A DNA stretch of 64,000 nt. Source: Calycina herbarum. Its lineage: Eukaryota > Ascomycota > Leotiomycetes > Helotiales > Pezizellaceae. The notes beneath the pieces are model-generated. The model had not been told where the DNA came from. It was given only the letters and a program-made list of their open reading frames with translations, and made no database searches. The translations under genes and the position numbers were made by a program. The stretch's first letter is position 1; each line of letters begins with the position of its first letter. Positions 36,146-47,393 of the stretch are shown piece after piece. The stretch spans positions 1-64,000 of the forward strand of contig LLEY01000139.1 in NCBI GenBank assembly GCA_001414485.1. Direction: 5' to 3'.

Positions 36146-36411
36146 TGTTGCTGGAATCGCTTAGAATCAGTAACACGTGATCTAGAACATTCTAGAATTG
36201 TAAATTTGTATATAAATACATCCTTTCTCTTCCTCCATTTAAGAGGTTTGGGGCACAATTCAAAAGCATTGCTACCATGTTGCAAAAATGCTTTTGAATT
36301 GTGCCTCAAACCTCTTAAATGGAGGAAGAGAAAGGATGTATTTATATACAAATTTACAATTCTAGAATGTTCTAGATCACGTGTTACTGATTCTAAGCGA
36401 TTCCAGCAACA
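36146..36411. repeat. Long near-perfect palindrome (125-bp arms)
   Basis: Arms 36146-36270 and 36287-36411 are reverse complements with a single mismatch around a 16-nt spacer. Both strands therefore show almost the same open frame, which explains the paired frames at 36113-36439 and 36130-36435; neither is a gene. The arms contain ACACGTGATCTAGAACATTC. No flanking duplication was found. It could be a foldback element or a hairpin RNA source. Confidence 0.95.
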
Positions 36412-36801
36412 AAGGGATTCGGAAAACGACAGCACATAAGTAATTCGACAGCAGATGAAGTTTGGAAATCAATGTTTGGCCCTAGATTATACTTTTTAGC
36501 TCTCAGACCTTAAGGGTTGAAAAGCCAGCAAGTTGAACCTTCAACGTCCCTCTCGGAATCCTGTAAAATTAGAACCCAGGGTCCATGCACAGAATATTTC
36601 CCACCGCTTTTTTGGTGCTCGGTGCGTCATAACGTTCCCCCACATATTTATACGAAGAATTCAAAGGAGGGTTTAGAGCTGGAGTGGTTCTAACAATATT
36701 TCCTAGCTGTAACGTTTCCAGTCTTTGCTATTGTTCAGTAGAGTGCCATTTGGCCCCAGAGACTCTTTTCGAGCTGGGAAATATTGAAATAATCATTTTG
36801 T

Positions 36802-37027
36802 TAAGAGAAACGAGCGAAACTCTGATAACACCCTGGGCCGTAATAGACTAACTTCGTAAAATATCCCACCACAACGCTGGGATTTTGCTCTAATTATATG
36901 ACATAATTAAAATTTTACCCCAACTATTCTACTTCTATAATTTTTTTTCAATACTAAAGGGACAATATCAACTCCTGGTGTTGCTGTCAATGGTGGGGTG
37001 TTGTCAGAGTTTTGCTCGTTTCTCTTA
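36802..37027. mobile_element. MITE with TA target duplications
   Basis: Terminal inverted repeats of 30 bp (36804-36833 and 36996-37025; two mismatches; outer end AGAGAAACGAGCGAAACTCT) bound a non-coding interior and are flanked by TA on both sides. The total of about 222 bp plus TA duplications fits a non-autonomous Tc1/mariner/pogo-type element. It is a different family from the 20.8-22.2 kb transposon. Confidence 0.8.
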
Positions 37028-37750
37028 TATACGTGGCCTAAACTTGAAATGAGGGTCAAGCTTGAAGCCTCAAAATCGTATGTGGAGAATAGTCAAGACA
37101 CCGGCAAATATAGTTTTGGATATAAGGTATCGACAATTGTATTTTCTTATATGATCTAGAGGGGGTTACAAGCAGCTAATTCATATGAAATTGCAGTCCT
37201 AATATTCTAAATTATAAGCGAGTTAGAGATAAAAAGTCATGAGAAATATTTGTGAAGTACTTCAGATATGCAGTGTGTTTTGTTATTACTCATCGATTTC
37301 CCCAATGTTGTCTCTTCACTGAAATTTCAGTCTAAGCACATATATAATCTTCCTGGTTCCGCTCTTTCTACCAAAATGACAACACGAGTAGACCGGGCAA
37401 CTTCGAACTACTCGTGGTTCTGATTGAAGGCAGATTACCTTCTTCAGTTGTCTTCTGTCAAACAGTTTGGTCTATTCTCCGCTCACTTCAATCTTCTGGT
37501 TCGTAGAACCAACACACTGTCTCCAATATTTGAACATGCCACTCAATTTCGAAATTAAGAACTATTTTGACAACAAATTATCAGATAATCGTACACAAAT
37601 CTTAAATCTCACCCTCGTAGATGCTGTAACGTGCTCCCAGGAACCAAAGATCAATGGGTGTGTAAAATCCTTGGTGAGAGGTTCTCATGCCGCAGATTTC
37701 AGTGGACCTCGCTAATTCAGAGTTCAGATGCTAATCTATAGGCTGGCTAA

Positions 37751-37772
37751 CCCCCCCCCCCCCCCCCCCCCC
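37751..37772 (+). repeat. C22 homopolymer
   Basis: An uninterrupted run of 22 cytosines in otherwise AT-rich DNA. The length is likely imprecise in the assembly. Confidence 0.95.
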
Positions 37773-39098
37773 AATTGCTTCAGGGGACAGACGCCTTTTA
37801 CAGGGAGTTAGCGAATCAGCAGCTTTCAGTGCAACAACCTGGCACGAGTGATGTCTTTCGGTGGACCTCCCCCCGGATAGGGACATAGACGGGGATCGAG
37901 TTCTACGGGCGCAATAAAACTTATTTGTTCTCCGAGACACCTCGATCAAAACACCCAGAGAGTATTTATAAGGGATCAGAAAAATATCCAAAAAATCTAG
38001 GAGCAATCTTTGATGGGTAAGCATGGCCAGATTAGAAGCACATCAAGTTAAATAGGAGCGTGGTGGTTTTTTTCAAGTTTATAACACACCTAGAAAGCAG
38101 GGACAGAGCACCTGATAGGGAATCACAGCGCACTGCTACAACTATCTAGTGCTACCATGTCACAACCTTTACACAACAATTTACTACATCCAATATTTGG
38201 TCAAATAGTGTATTTTAATTGGATGAACAACAGTACAAAAAAGTAAGCGTTTGCGACCGTTGGTTATAGAATTGAGAGGTCCAATTAGTGCGGGGGACTC
38301 CACTGACGAGCTTAGCGAGGAAGCCCAATAATCCAACAACCATACTCCCCAAGCACATATGTACCTCACGCAAAGAGCTTCCGTTCGTAAGACACGTCTT
38401 TGATAATAAGAAAAACCACAGTTAAAAAGAAAAGATCTCCTGGCCATAATTATAAGACTAACCATAGCGATAATTCAATCAAGGGAAAACGTATTACTCT
38501 CTCTGTACAGTGTGAAACTACTAAAAACACATTCGTTTAACTTTTCATCTTAATTCAAATTCAATCTCCCTTAAGCAGGGCGAGTAGAATCAAGCGGTTC
38601 TTCTTCTTTCTGTCTCGAAGTATATCATAAACTCAGATGTTGATATAGCCAGCAACCATCATTTGCTGGAGTTTCTTGAAGTCTCGAGCTTGGGCTAAGT
38701 AGGTGGTTCGGTTAGTGCTCTAATGGTGGCAGGCTCAACGGTTGTAAAAAACTTGTGAGTGTCAAGTTCAATAGTAAATCATTCAACGCAAAGGCTAAAT
38801 TAAGCTGAACTTTGTTTCGGTATTAGTTAGCTATTGAGCACCTATTCTGGATTTTATTTTAATTTTCTAAGCTGTTTTAAATATACTTTAAGAGGCGTGG
38901 TATTGGGAAGAAATACAGTTGTTTTTTTGCTGCTTGGTAAAGGCAGGCTTTAGCGTTTCAAACCGATCACTGAGCAAAGGTGGTTTTGGTAATTCAATTT
39001 GAAGTTCTTGGATATTTCAATTCAAGCGGAGAAACGAACTCATTTTAATACCTGTGAGAAAACTAAGAAAAGTCCCTTGTTTTGTTCTGGTTTAGTAA

Positions 39099-39248
39099 TG
39101 TCGGTATAATAATGAGTGAATAGCACTCCACGTGACCTTCTCGCTTAAGGTCTATTTAAGTAAACCGAGTAGCTAACTTTACTCGGTATGCACGAACGAT
39201 AATACACTCTTTTTGCATCATGCTATTGACCACCAAGTCATACCAACA
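39099..39248 (+). repeat. 5' LTR of Copia element
   Basis: 150 bp, TGTCGGTATAAT...ACCAACA. Differs from 51742-51891 only at one G/A site near the start. Just downstream (39249-39275) an imperfect inverted pair CTGATC/GATCAG occupies the primer-binding position. Confidence 0.95.
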
Positions 39249-39580
39249 CTGATCAGTGTCGCGCGCGCAGATCAGAAAAACTGGCTATACGTATCGCGGT
39301 TCTCGGAATCGTAAGCTTACGTACAGTTACGTAGTTGTGCAAAGTAGACTCCTCTTCTCGGAAGAGACTCCTTCTACTGGTTACACCCCCGACAATACCA
39401 CTGCAAACTCTGGGACTTGCAGTACAGTTACAACAACCTTGCAACCTCTCCGAATTGCAACACCCTTACGACCTTGCAACGTCTTCGACTTGCAATACAA
39501 CCTTACAACCTTGCAACCTCTTCGACTTGTAATACCACCCTACTTGCAACCGCTCTTGGAAAGAGCGGCTATTGTACAAG

Positions 39581-39713
39581 GACAATTCACCCGATTTTGG
39601 TAACTCATAAAAGCACTAAAACAACAAGACAATTCACCGATTTTAGTAACTTACAAAAGCACTAAAACAACAAGACAATTCACCCGGTTTTAGTAACTCA
39701 CAAGTACTAAAAG
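39581..39713 (+). repeat. Tandem 46-47-bp repeat in Copia leader
   Basis: Units at 39581-39627, 39628-39673 and a partial third to about 39713, each starting GACAATTCACC and containing GTAACT and AGCACTAAAA. Just upstream (about 39415-39550) a second short repeat with TTGCAACCTCTTCGACTTGC recurs about three times. Both lie in the non-coding leader and keep CA dinucleotides, unlike the coding part. Confidence 0.85.
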
Positions 39714-39769
39714 CAACACACGTCTAGTTACCTAATAATACTAGAAACCCCTCGATACCATAGCGCCAC

Positions 39770-41036
39770 CACTATAGTAGGTTGAGGATAAGGAAGCTAC
39801 GGCTTATATAAGTAAGAAGATAGAGGATTACGATGTCGATGATATAGATGACGATTATCTATAGGAAGTATACTATATAGACTTTAACGATTAGCCTAAA
39901 TCAAAGTTCGTAGGTGTAGTAAGAAACACCCTTATTATAATGCGTAAGCTACTACGTAATAGAGGCGTATAGGTAGAGATGGATAGACATAAGGCACTTA
40001 TGCTAAGAGCACTCTATAATATAGCTTAAGAGGTTAACCGAACGGAATAGACTATTAAGGAGCTAAGACAATAAGTTATTAAGGATCGAACTAAGTTAAA
40101 AGAGATAGCTATAAGATATATATATATTAAAGCTTACTCTAACCGATTCCTAGAGATTAGTTAAGGAACTATAGTATACGCTTCTAATATTCCTATCTCT
40201 ATAACACTACCAGCAGCTTTTGTAACCTAGAACGCTTTTATAACCTAGAACGCTCTTATAAACTAGCTAGCGGCTCTTATAACCTATAACTAAACTAGCT
40301 ATCCTAGCAACTAGAATAGCTAGATAGGCAACCCGGCTTTTATACTTAGTAACCTTATAAAGTCATATTCAGATAAATAAAAGTACGGTAGTAAGAGAGA
40401 TAACTTCAAGCTTAAGTCAAGGATATTCAAGGATATATATAACCGTTATAGTATACCACCTTTAGTATATAATCTTGCCTTCCCGATTATGCTCAAGGGT
40501 TAGGTATCAAACCACTTTTACACCAGTGTCTTTAAGGAAGGAACTAATCAATTGTACGACGTTCTTTCCACTGCTATCTAGTTATACTTTAAGAACGAGC
40601 TGTACTCTAGAGGTCAATCCTCTAAGTAGAATCGTATTACATTTTTACGTACGAAGGCTAAGCTAGAATACTTAGAAAAGACTCCTAGCTAGTGCTTTAA
40701 GGAGATACTATCTAAATTAGAAGAACTTCGCTATAGACTTCCTAAGGATATATAAAGCGATGGATAATTAGCTAATAAGCTACTTATTACATACGAGGAA
40801 GCACTAGAATGCCGAAGTACATGCTCGACCTTACTGCAAAACTCGTTACTTCAAAGCACTATTACCCTTTTAAGAAGCTCTATTTGTAATTATAAAGTAA
40901 GCTACGTATTAAATACTAAGACTTTGATAACCGATCGTTACTTCTATAAGTATAATAATTCTAGTAATTCTTATAGCTACTAGTACAAAGGCAAGAGTAA
41001 TAAGTGTTATATATGTAGAAAGGAAGGCTACTGATC
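39770..41036 (+). pseudogene. Copia gag, 5' part (decayed, interrupted)
   Basis: A long frame broken only by TAG/TAA. It ends in a CCHC-type zinc-knuckle start (KCYICRKEGY) at about 41004-41030, where the Gypsy element is inserted. An acidic N-terminal part precedes a nucleocapsid-like region. Non-functional. Confidence 0.75.
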
Positions 41037-41511
41037 TGTCACGAATCACGTGCAAATCGTGATACGTAGTCCAGACGGCGTTCTGATAGGACAAGGCACA
41101 GGTATCCAGGAAAGGAAAGGTAACACAGGAGGAAGTCTAGAAGTGATAGCACTTAAAGGACTTCAGGATCTCATTGTTGGGATTACGTTGGAATCACGTA
41201 ACTCTGTCAGAGGACATGTAATGATCGCCTACATCGCCTACATCGCTCGGTTAGCGAGCGATGTAAGCGATATAAGGATTTCAGGGCGATATAGGCAAAG
41301 GACGAAGGTCCTATATATACTAGCACGTCTGCTATCTAGATAGGAGCTTCGTGCTCAACTTTAGTTATCAATCTTATTATCTTATTTAATATCTTTGATA
41401 CAAGTAACGAGTTCGCTTCTAAGTGAACAACCCAGCGTATTTATACTTCTTACTATATACCAACCTTCGAGACTTAGTTATCTTCGTTTAGTTCGTTTAA
41501 GTTTCGTTACA
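41037..41511 (+). repeat. 5' LTR of Gypsy family A
   Basis: 475 bp, TGTCACGAATC...TTCGTTACA. It contains a 17-bp hairpin (41233-41249 with 41255-41271) and a TATATATA-like box near 41310. Same length as the 3' LTR; the differences are transitions. An imperfect inverted pair (41512-41532) follows at the primer-binding position. Confidence 0.95.
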
Positions 41512-41545
41512 CTTTAAGCACCTGCTTTAAAGTAAGATCGCTACT

Positions 41546-44500
41546 ATGTCGACAACCTCTTCTACTCTAAAAACTACCCTACCAAAGCTAGCTGCGGACC
41601 CCCTAGTTACACCAGTCACTACTCTTTGAGAGGAAGTGAAACTTCCTCTTCCAAAGCCGTTTAATAGCTCGCCTAAGAAGCTAGCTGAATTCTTAATAAA
41701 AGCTTCCCTCTACTTAAGTTTTTATTATACCTAGTTTAGAAGTAAAACTGACTAGGTTATATAGTTGTCCACCTATCTTAAAGGGGCAGCGTATAACTAG
41801 TTAGAACCACACCTAGAGGATTACTAGATAAATAAGACAGCTAAGGGAAAAGTCTCTCTTTAAATGTCTAAGAAAACGAGGGATTTGTTTAGGAATGTTC
41901 GAGGATTTAGAGAAGGAATTAATCAGGCTTTTAAGGATGTTGATATAAAGAAAAAGGTAGTTAGAGCTTTGTATATACTTAGACAGAAGAGGTTAGCCGC
42001 CAAGTACGCCTTACAATTTCAACAGCATTCTATATAGATTAGATAGAACGACGAAGCATTACACGAACAATTCTATCGTAGACTTAAGGATAATATAAAA
42101 GATGAAATCGCATAAGAAGATTTCCTAGACACATTAAATGAATTAACAAATAACGTAATTAGGATCGATAACCGTATTTATAAAAGAAATCTAGAGAAGA
42201 AAGGAAGTTATAGTTATAGACATAGGAAGGGTGGTCGAAAAGATCGAGGAGACCCTATAGAAATCGATACTACCTAGAAATCATAGGTTCTAGGGAAGGA
42301 ATCTAAGAAAGAGAACTCCTAGAAGGGAGGATTATCCTAGAAAGAGCGAAATCGTCGACGCGAGTAGAACTTGTATTATAACTGTAGTCTTCCTAGCTAT
42401 AAAGTAAATAAGTATAGTAAGAAGAAAGACTCTAGAGGGAAACAAGCTAATACTACTATCTAAAAAGAAGTAGCTTTGCTAGAAAAAATCGAACTTACAG
42501 ATAAAGAACTCGAGGTCAGAGGTTATAGCACGTAAATCGAAACGGACGCTACAGATACAACAGCAGGCGCTATATACTTGTAGCTAAACGAAGGAATTAA
42601 GTCACAAGTTAGTAAGGTATAGAACACTAATAATAATAGGGATCTATTACTCGAAGAATATTACGATACATAGTCGGAAATGGATTATGAATTACTCCTT
42701 TAGGTAGAATATAAATCACTACTATCGACAAGTTCGTTAGAATCGTCGGAATCAATATCCGACTCGTTAGAAGTGGATCTAGGAATATATAAGCCTAAAT
42801 AAGGTAAAATATAGGCATTTATTAGAACCTTTGAAAGAGGGAATAGATAGGTATATATAGAAAACCAGAAACCTAATTTCTAGAGCCTATATTCTACTTA
42901 AGGAATCAACCCTACTATTTTAACTACCTATAAAATAGTTTAGAATAAAAGGGACAGAATAACTTTAGTAAGCCTTGTTACTAGAAGGGAAACTATTAAA
43001 TTTAAAGAACCTGGACTAGAATAAGTAGTATCTAGCAAACTATCCGGTACATCTAAGATAGGAGATATTTAGATAGTTATAGATCTATAGGAAGAAACTA
43101 GCGAATAGCAATAGCAGGGTCTTAACGACTTTATAGGACGCTCTAAACCTAGTTTTTTAGGTATACTACCTAATAATAGAGAAGCTATACTAGAAATAGG
43201 AAGCTAGTATACTATAGTCGCTTTAGTCGAAAAAGTCGGAGTAATATTTCAGGAATTACAAAGTAGGAAGTTATTTAGTATAATATTCTAGGAGATAAAC
43301 AAATACAATATAGACTAAGAAACGGAGTTAGTATAAAGAGAACTCTACTAACCGACAATCAGAGAATTAAACGCTACCTCTAGAGAAAATCAACTTATAG
43401 TAATAGCAAAAATAAGAGGAAAGGAACTCTAAGTTATAATTAATTTAGAAGCAATAGGCAATTTTCTTTCCCTAGCAGCTTAGAAGAAGCTAAACGTCCC
43501 GATCAAAAGCATAAGGCTATATCGATTAGGAGTAGTTAATAGAATAGATATTATATACTAGGATGGAATTATCAACTAGTAAACTATTCTAATAAATGTT
43601 ACTATTAAAGGACACTGCTTAGATATATAATTTGATATTATTAAAATAGGGAGTAAGGAAGTAATACTTAGTATACTATAGATTAAGGAACATAATCTAG
43701 ATATTAATTAGAAGGCTTAAATAATAACCTTTAGTCGATATAATTACATAGGCTTATAATTATAACTTCAAGGCTAGAACGAGGTTAGCGCTACTTCTTC
43801 TAAGACGCTAGGACACCTAGTCTAGGGTCCTCTACAGGTTAGCAGGTTAGCTGATAACGAAATACCTATGTAGTATAGAGAATTTAGAGCTTTGTTCGAG
43901 AACCTAGAAGACTTACGAGCCTTGCTAGAACATCGCTTATAGGATTATAAGATTAAATTAAAAGAGGGTTATCACCTTTTAAAGTAGAAGCTTTAGTTAT
44001 ATAACTAGAAAAGCCTATAGAAGATAGAAAGTTATATAAAGGAAGGTATTAAGAAGGGCTATATTAGAAAATCTAAGTTACTAATTACCTTAAATATACT
44101 TATTATTAAAAAGAAAGACGATCTAGACAGAAGAGTATATATTGATTTCTAAGAAGTAAATTACACTACAGTTAAGAATACTTATCTACTACTACCTAGC
44201 TAATACTTATAGGACAAGTTAGGCAAGGTAGTACGATTTATAAAATTAGATTAATAAAACGCCTATAGACTTATATAAATAAAAGTCAGGGATGAATAGA
44301 AGATAGTATTTGCTTTACCTTCGAGCCTTTATAAATATATAGTTATGCCTTTTAGACTTTATAATATACTAGCTATATATTAGAGATAAAATAATAACAT
44401 TTTAGGAGATCTTCTAGGGGTGATAGTAATTTGTTACCTAGATAACATCCTAATCTTCTTAGAAAAAGAAGAGGAATATAAGGGATACGTTAAAGAAGTT

Positions 44501-46740
44501 TTACAACGACTTATAAAAGTCAACTCTTAGTTAAAACTCTTGAAATACGAGTTCGGAGTAACTTAGACCCTTTTCCTAGGATAGGTATTTAGCTTAGGAA
44601 AAATAGAGATAGATCTAGCAAAGATCTAGGACGTCTTAAACTAGAAGTTACTAGAAAATATAAAAGACGTATAGTTCTTCCTTAGATTTATAAACTTTTG
44701 CTATCCGTTTATTCAAGACTATGCAAAGATTATTAAACCAATGTCGGGACTAGTTAAAAAAGCTATTAGATTTATATAGAACAAACAGGCGGAGGATGCT
44801 TTTTAGAAAATTAAAGCAAAGTTTATAGAAAAACCTATTCTACACGATTTCGATATAGACAAACCTAGCATGATCGAAACAGACGCCTCAGACACAGCAG
44901 TAGGTACAGTTCACCTATAGCTAAATAATAAAGGGAAACTTATACCTATTATATATTATTCTAAGACATTTAACCTAGTATAATAAAACTATAGCATCTT
45001 CAACAAGGAATTACTTACTATAGTATTAGCTTTAGAATACTAGAGAATTTATTTATAGCTAGTAAAATATCTAGTTATAGTTTTATCTGACTATAAAAAC
45101 CTTAGGACGTTTACGATAACTAAGGAACTCACGATAAGACGATTAGCTAGATAGTTAGAGATATTAGGAGGATTTAACATTATTATTCGATATATAAAGG
45201 GAACGTTAAATGCTCGAGCTAATGCTCTTAGCTGGAAACCTAGATACGAGGGAAATAAGGAGTATAAAAAGATTATAATCTTAAAAACTCTTAAGAATGG
45301 AGACTTAGTGCCTACTATATACGAGATAGCAGCAACGAACGACATCTAGATAGATAAAATTTAGAACATATACGAAGGTTATAACTAGTACGTAAAAGGG
45401 AAACTATAGGTTCCTAGCTCGTATATAAAAGAATTTATATAGGAATACTATGCTATACCCGCTTACGGTTACCAAGGAATTCGTAGAACTCTCTAGAGGA
45501 TAAGACAATATTACTATGTTGATCGGTTATCTGTAATAGTTAAGGAAGTGATAGTAGAATGTAATACCTATACTAGGAACAAGGCTTCCCGCTATACTCC
45601 TTATAGACAGATAAACACTACTCTAATACTATAGATACCTTAGAAATCAATATCTATAGATTTTATTGTTAAATTATTAAAATCTAAAGATTCGATAATA
45701 AGAGTTAAATATAACGCGATCCTAGTTATTATAGAACGACTTATGAAATATATAATCCTAATAGCATATATAGAGTTAAGTATAGCTGAGGAATTAGCAT
45801 TCGTATTCCTTAGGGAAGTAGTCTTAAGATATAAACTACTAGAAGAAATACTCTTAGATAGAGATAAGCTCTTTACCTTAAAATTTTAGATCGCTCTTAT
45901 AGAACGATTAAGTGTAAAAAGAAAGCTTTCTATAGCTTTCTACCCTTAAATAAATAAAGGAAACGAACGGATGAATTAAGTAGTTGAAACATACCTTCGT
46001 TGTTATATAAACTACTAGTAAGATAACTAGGTAGAACTGCTACCCTTAGCATAGTTTGCCTATAACAGTTTAGTAATAGAAACAACACTTGTTACACTAT
46101 TCTACGCCAATTTTAGGTATAAATTATTAGCGTATTAAGAACCACTATCTACAACTATCGACAACTAACTTACTCATGTTTAAGTCTCGAAAATCAAAAG
46201 TCTATATAAGGAACTTGTAGAGGACTTATAGTTTATAGCTAAAAGAAATACATACTACTATAATAAACGACATAGTTAGAAGCCAACGCTAAAAGAGGGG
46301 GATAAAGTCTACTTAGTATAGAAAAATATCGATATAAAAAGACTAAGTAATAAACTAGATTATAAAAAACTTAGACTATTTAAAATCAAACGTATTAAGA
46401 GACCTTTAAATTATAAATTAGTATTACTAAAGATAATGAACATCTACCTAGTATTCTATGTATCCTTACTCGAACTAGCACTACCGGGAGCACTACCAGC
46501 CCTAATCATAGAAATATAACTAGTAAACCTAAACACTGAATACGAAGTCGAGAAGATTCTTAACTATAGACTTATTAGAGGACGAGTTAAGTATTTGATT
46601 AAGTAGTTAAATTACCTATATTCAGAGAACACTTAGGAACCGAAAGGAAACCTTAACTAGTACTAGGTGGAACTTCAAGAGTTCTACTAGCAAAACCCAA
46701 GCCTGCCTACATCTCGTAGTTAGTAGGGAAAACCTTGAAA
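41546..46740 (+). pseudogene. Decayed gag-pol with chromodomain (Gypsy family A)
   Basis: Starts at ATG 41546 (MSTTSSTLKTTLPKLAADPL). Readable landmarks: Gag zinc knuckle about 42371-42425 with Cys/His codons partly changed to Tyr; reverse transcriptase box YLDN (from YLDD) at about 44435-44450; RNase H with ETDASDTAVG near 44875-44905; integrase core about 45480-46130; chromodomain about 46541-46650 in a C-terminal tail. Stops are TAG/TAA at Gln/Trp positions; I noticed no clear frameshifts but did not read every codon. The Asp-to-Asn change in the RT box alone would abolish activity. Confidence 0.88.
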
Positions 46741-47303
46741 AAAGCGGAATCGAGACTAGGTTTTAGAGGAATGTCGAAAAGGGACGTGCTAGCATAAGCG
46801 GGTGTATAATTGTCTAGGCCTCTACCTAAGACTATAATCGCATCTGCCTCGACCTTTTCTTTTTCCTCTTATTTTTTCTTCTCTTCCTTCTCCTTAGCTT
46901 CATCAAGCTCTTATAGGGTCGAGAGGCCGCGACGGAGCATTTCTTGCTCCTGCTCGGCAAGGAAACGCTGTTGCTTCTACAAGCAGAGGATCTTCTACAT
47001 AGCTTCTTCTTAAACCTTATAGGCTATCTCCTCTTCTTATTATAACTGTTGTTTCTAGGTATTAAGAGATTCCTATTCAAAAAGTAAGGGTATTCGGTTT
47101 CGTTCCTCGATATTATAGGATTTGCCTTTCCTAGTATACTCGAAGTACTTAGAACTATTAGTAATACCGACACAACGACGGCCGGATTTAGCACGAACAC
47201 ATCGAGTGTAGGGAATCATTTCACGTCCTAATTGTTCGATTCAAAGGGCGTAGAGAATTCTATTTTATTTAAGTTTGTCCTTATAGGAAGACGTTAACGA
47301 CAT
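46707..47303 (-). pseudogene. Antisense Cys-rich/coiled-coil frame in Gypsy family A
   Basis: Read on the minus strand from ATG 47303, one frame of about 199 codons persists with stops only at TAG/TAA/TGA. Residues 30-63 hold a spaced Cys pattern (C/Y32-x2-C35-x8-C44-x8-Y53-x2-Y56-x6-Y63, the Tyr codons being one G-to-A change from Cys), followed by a Gln/Glu/Lys-rich coiled coil with QQRFLAEQEQEMLRRGL and an acidic tail. It overlaps the 3' end of the pol frame. This resembles small Cys-rich coiled-coil hypothetical proteins common in fungal genomes (from memory). Function unknown. Confidence 0.65.
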
Positions 47304-47393
47304 AATAGAAGAATAGAAAGGCCGCTAGCCTTTCAATAATATTTCTTAGGCTATACTTAAGTATAGGGACACGCTAGACTAAGAAGGGGATAG

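Larger units (their letters stand above)
32282..39093. other. 6.8-kb gene desert
   Basis: No frame longer than about 110 codons and none with recognisable domains. The stretch is moderately AT-rich and carries several structural repeats annotated separately: a near-perfect palindrome (36146-36411), a MITE (36802-37027), a C22 tract (37751-37772) and a possible mariner-type relic (37700-38305). The first 600 bp include the promoter of the DUF6699-like gene. The rest ends at the Copia insertion. Confidence 0.55.

Noticed and set aside
36113..36439. Overlapping open frames on both strands with nearly the same peptide
   Set aside because: They arise from the palindrome at 36146-36411; no protein features, no homologue recognised.
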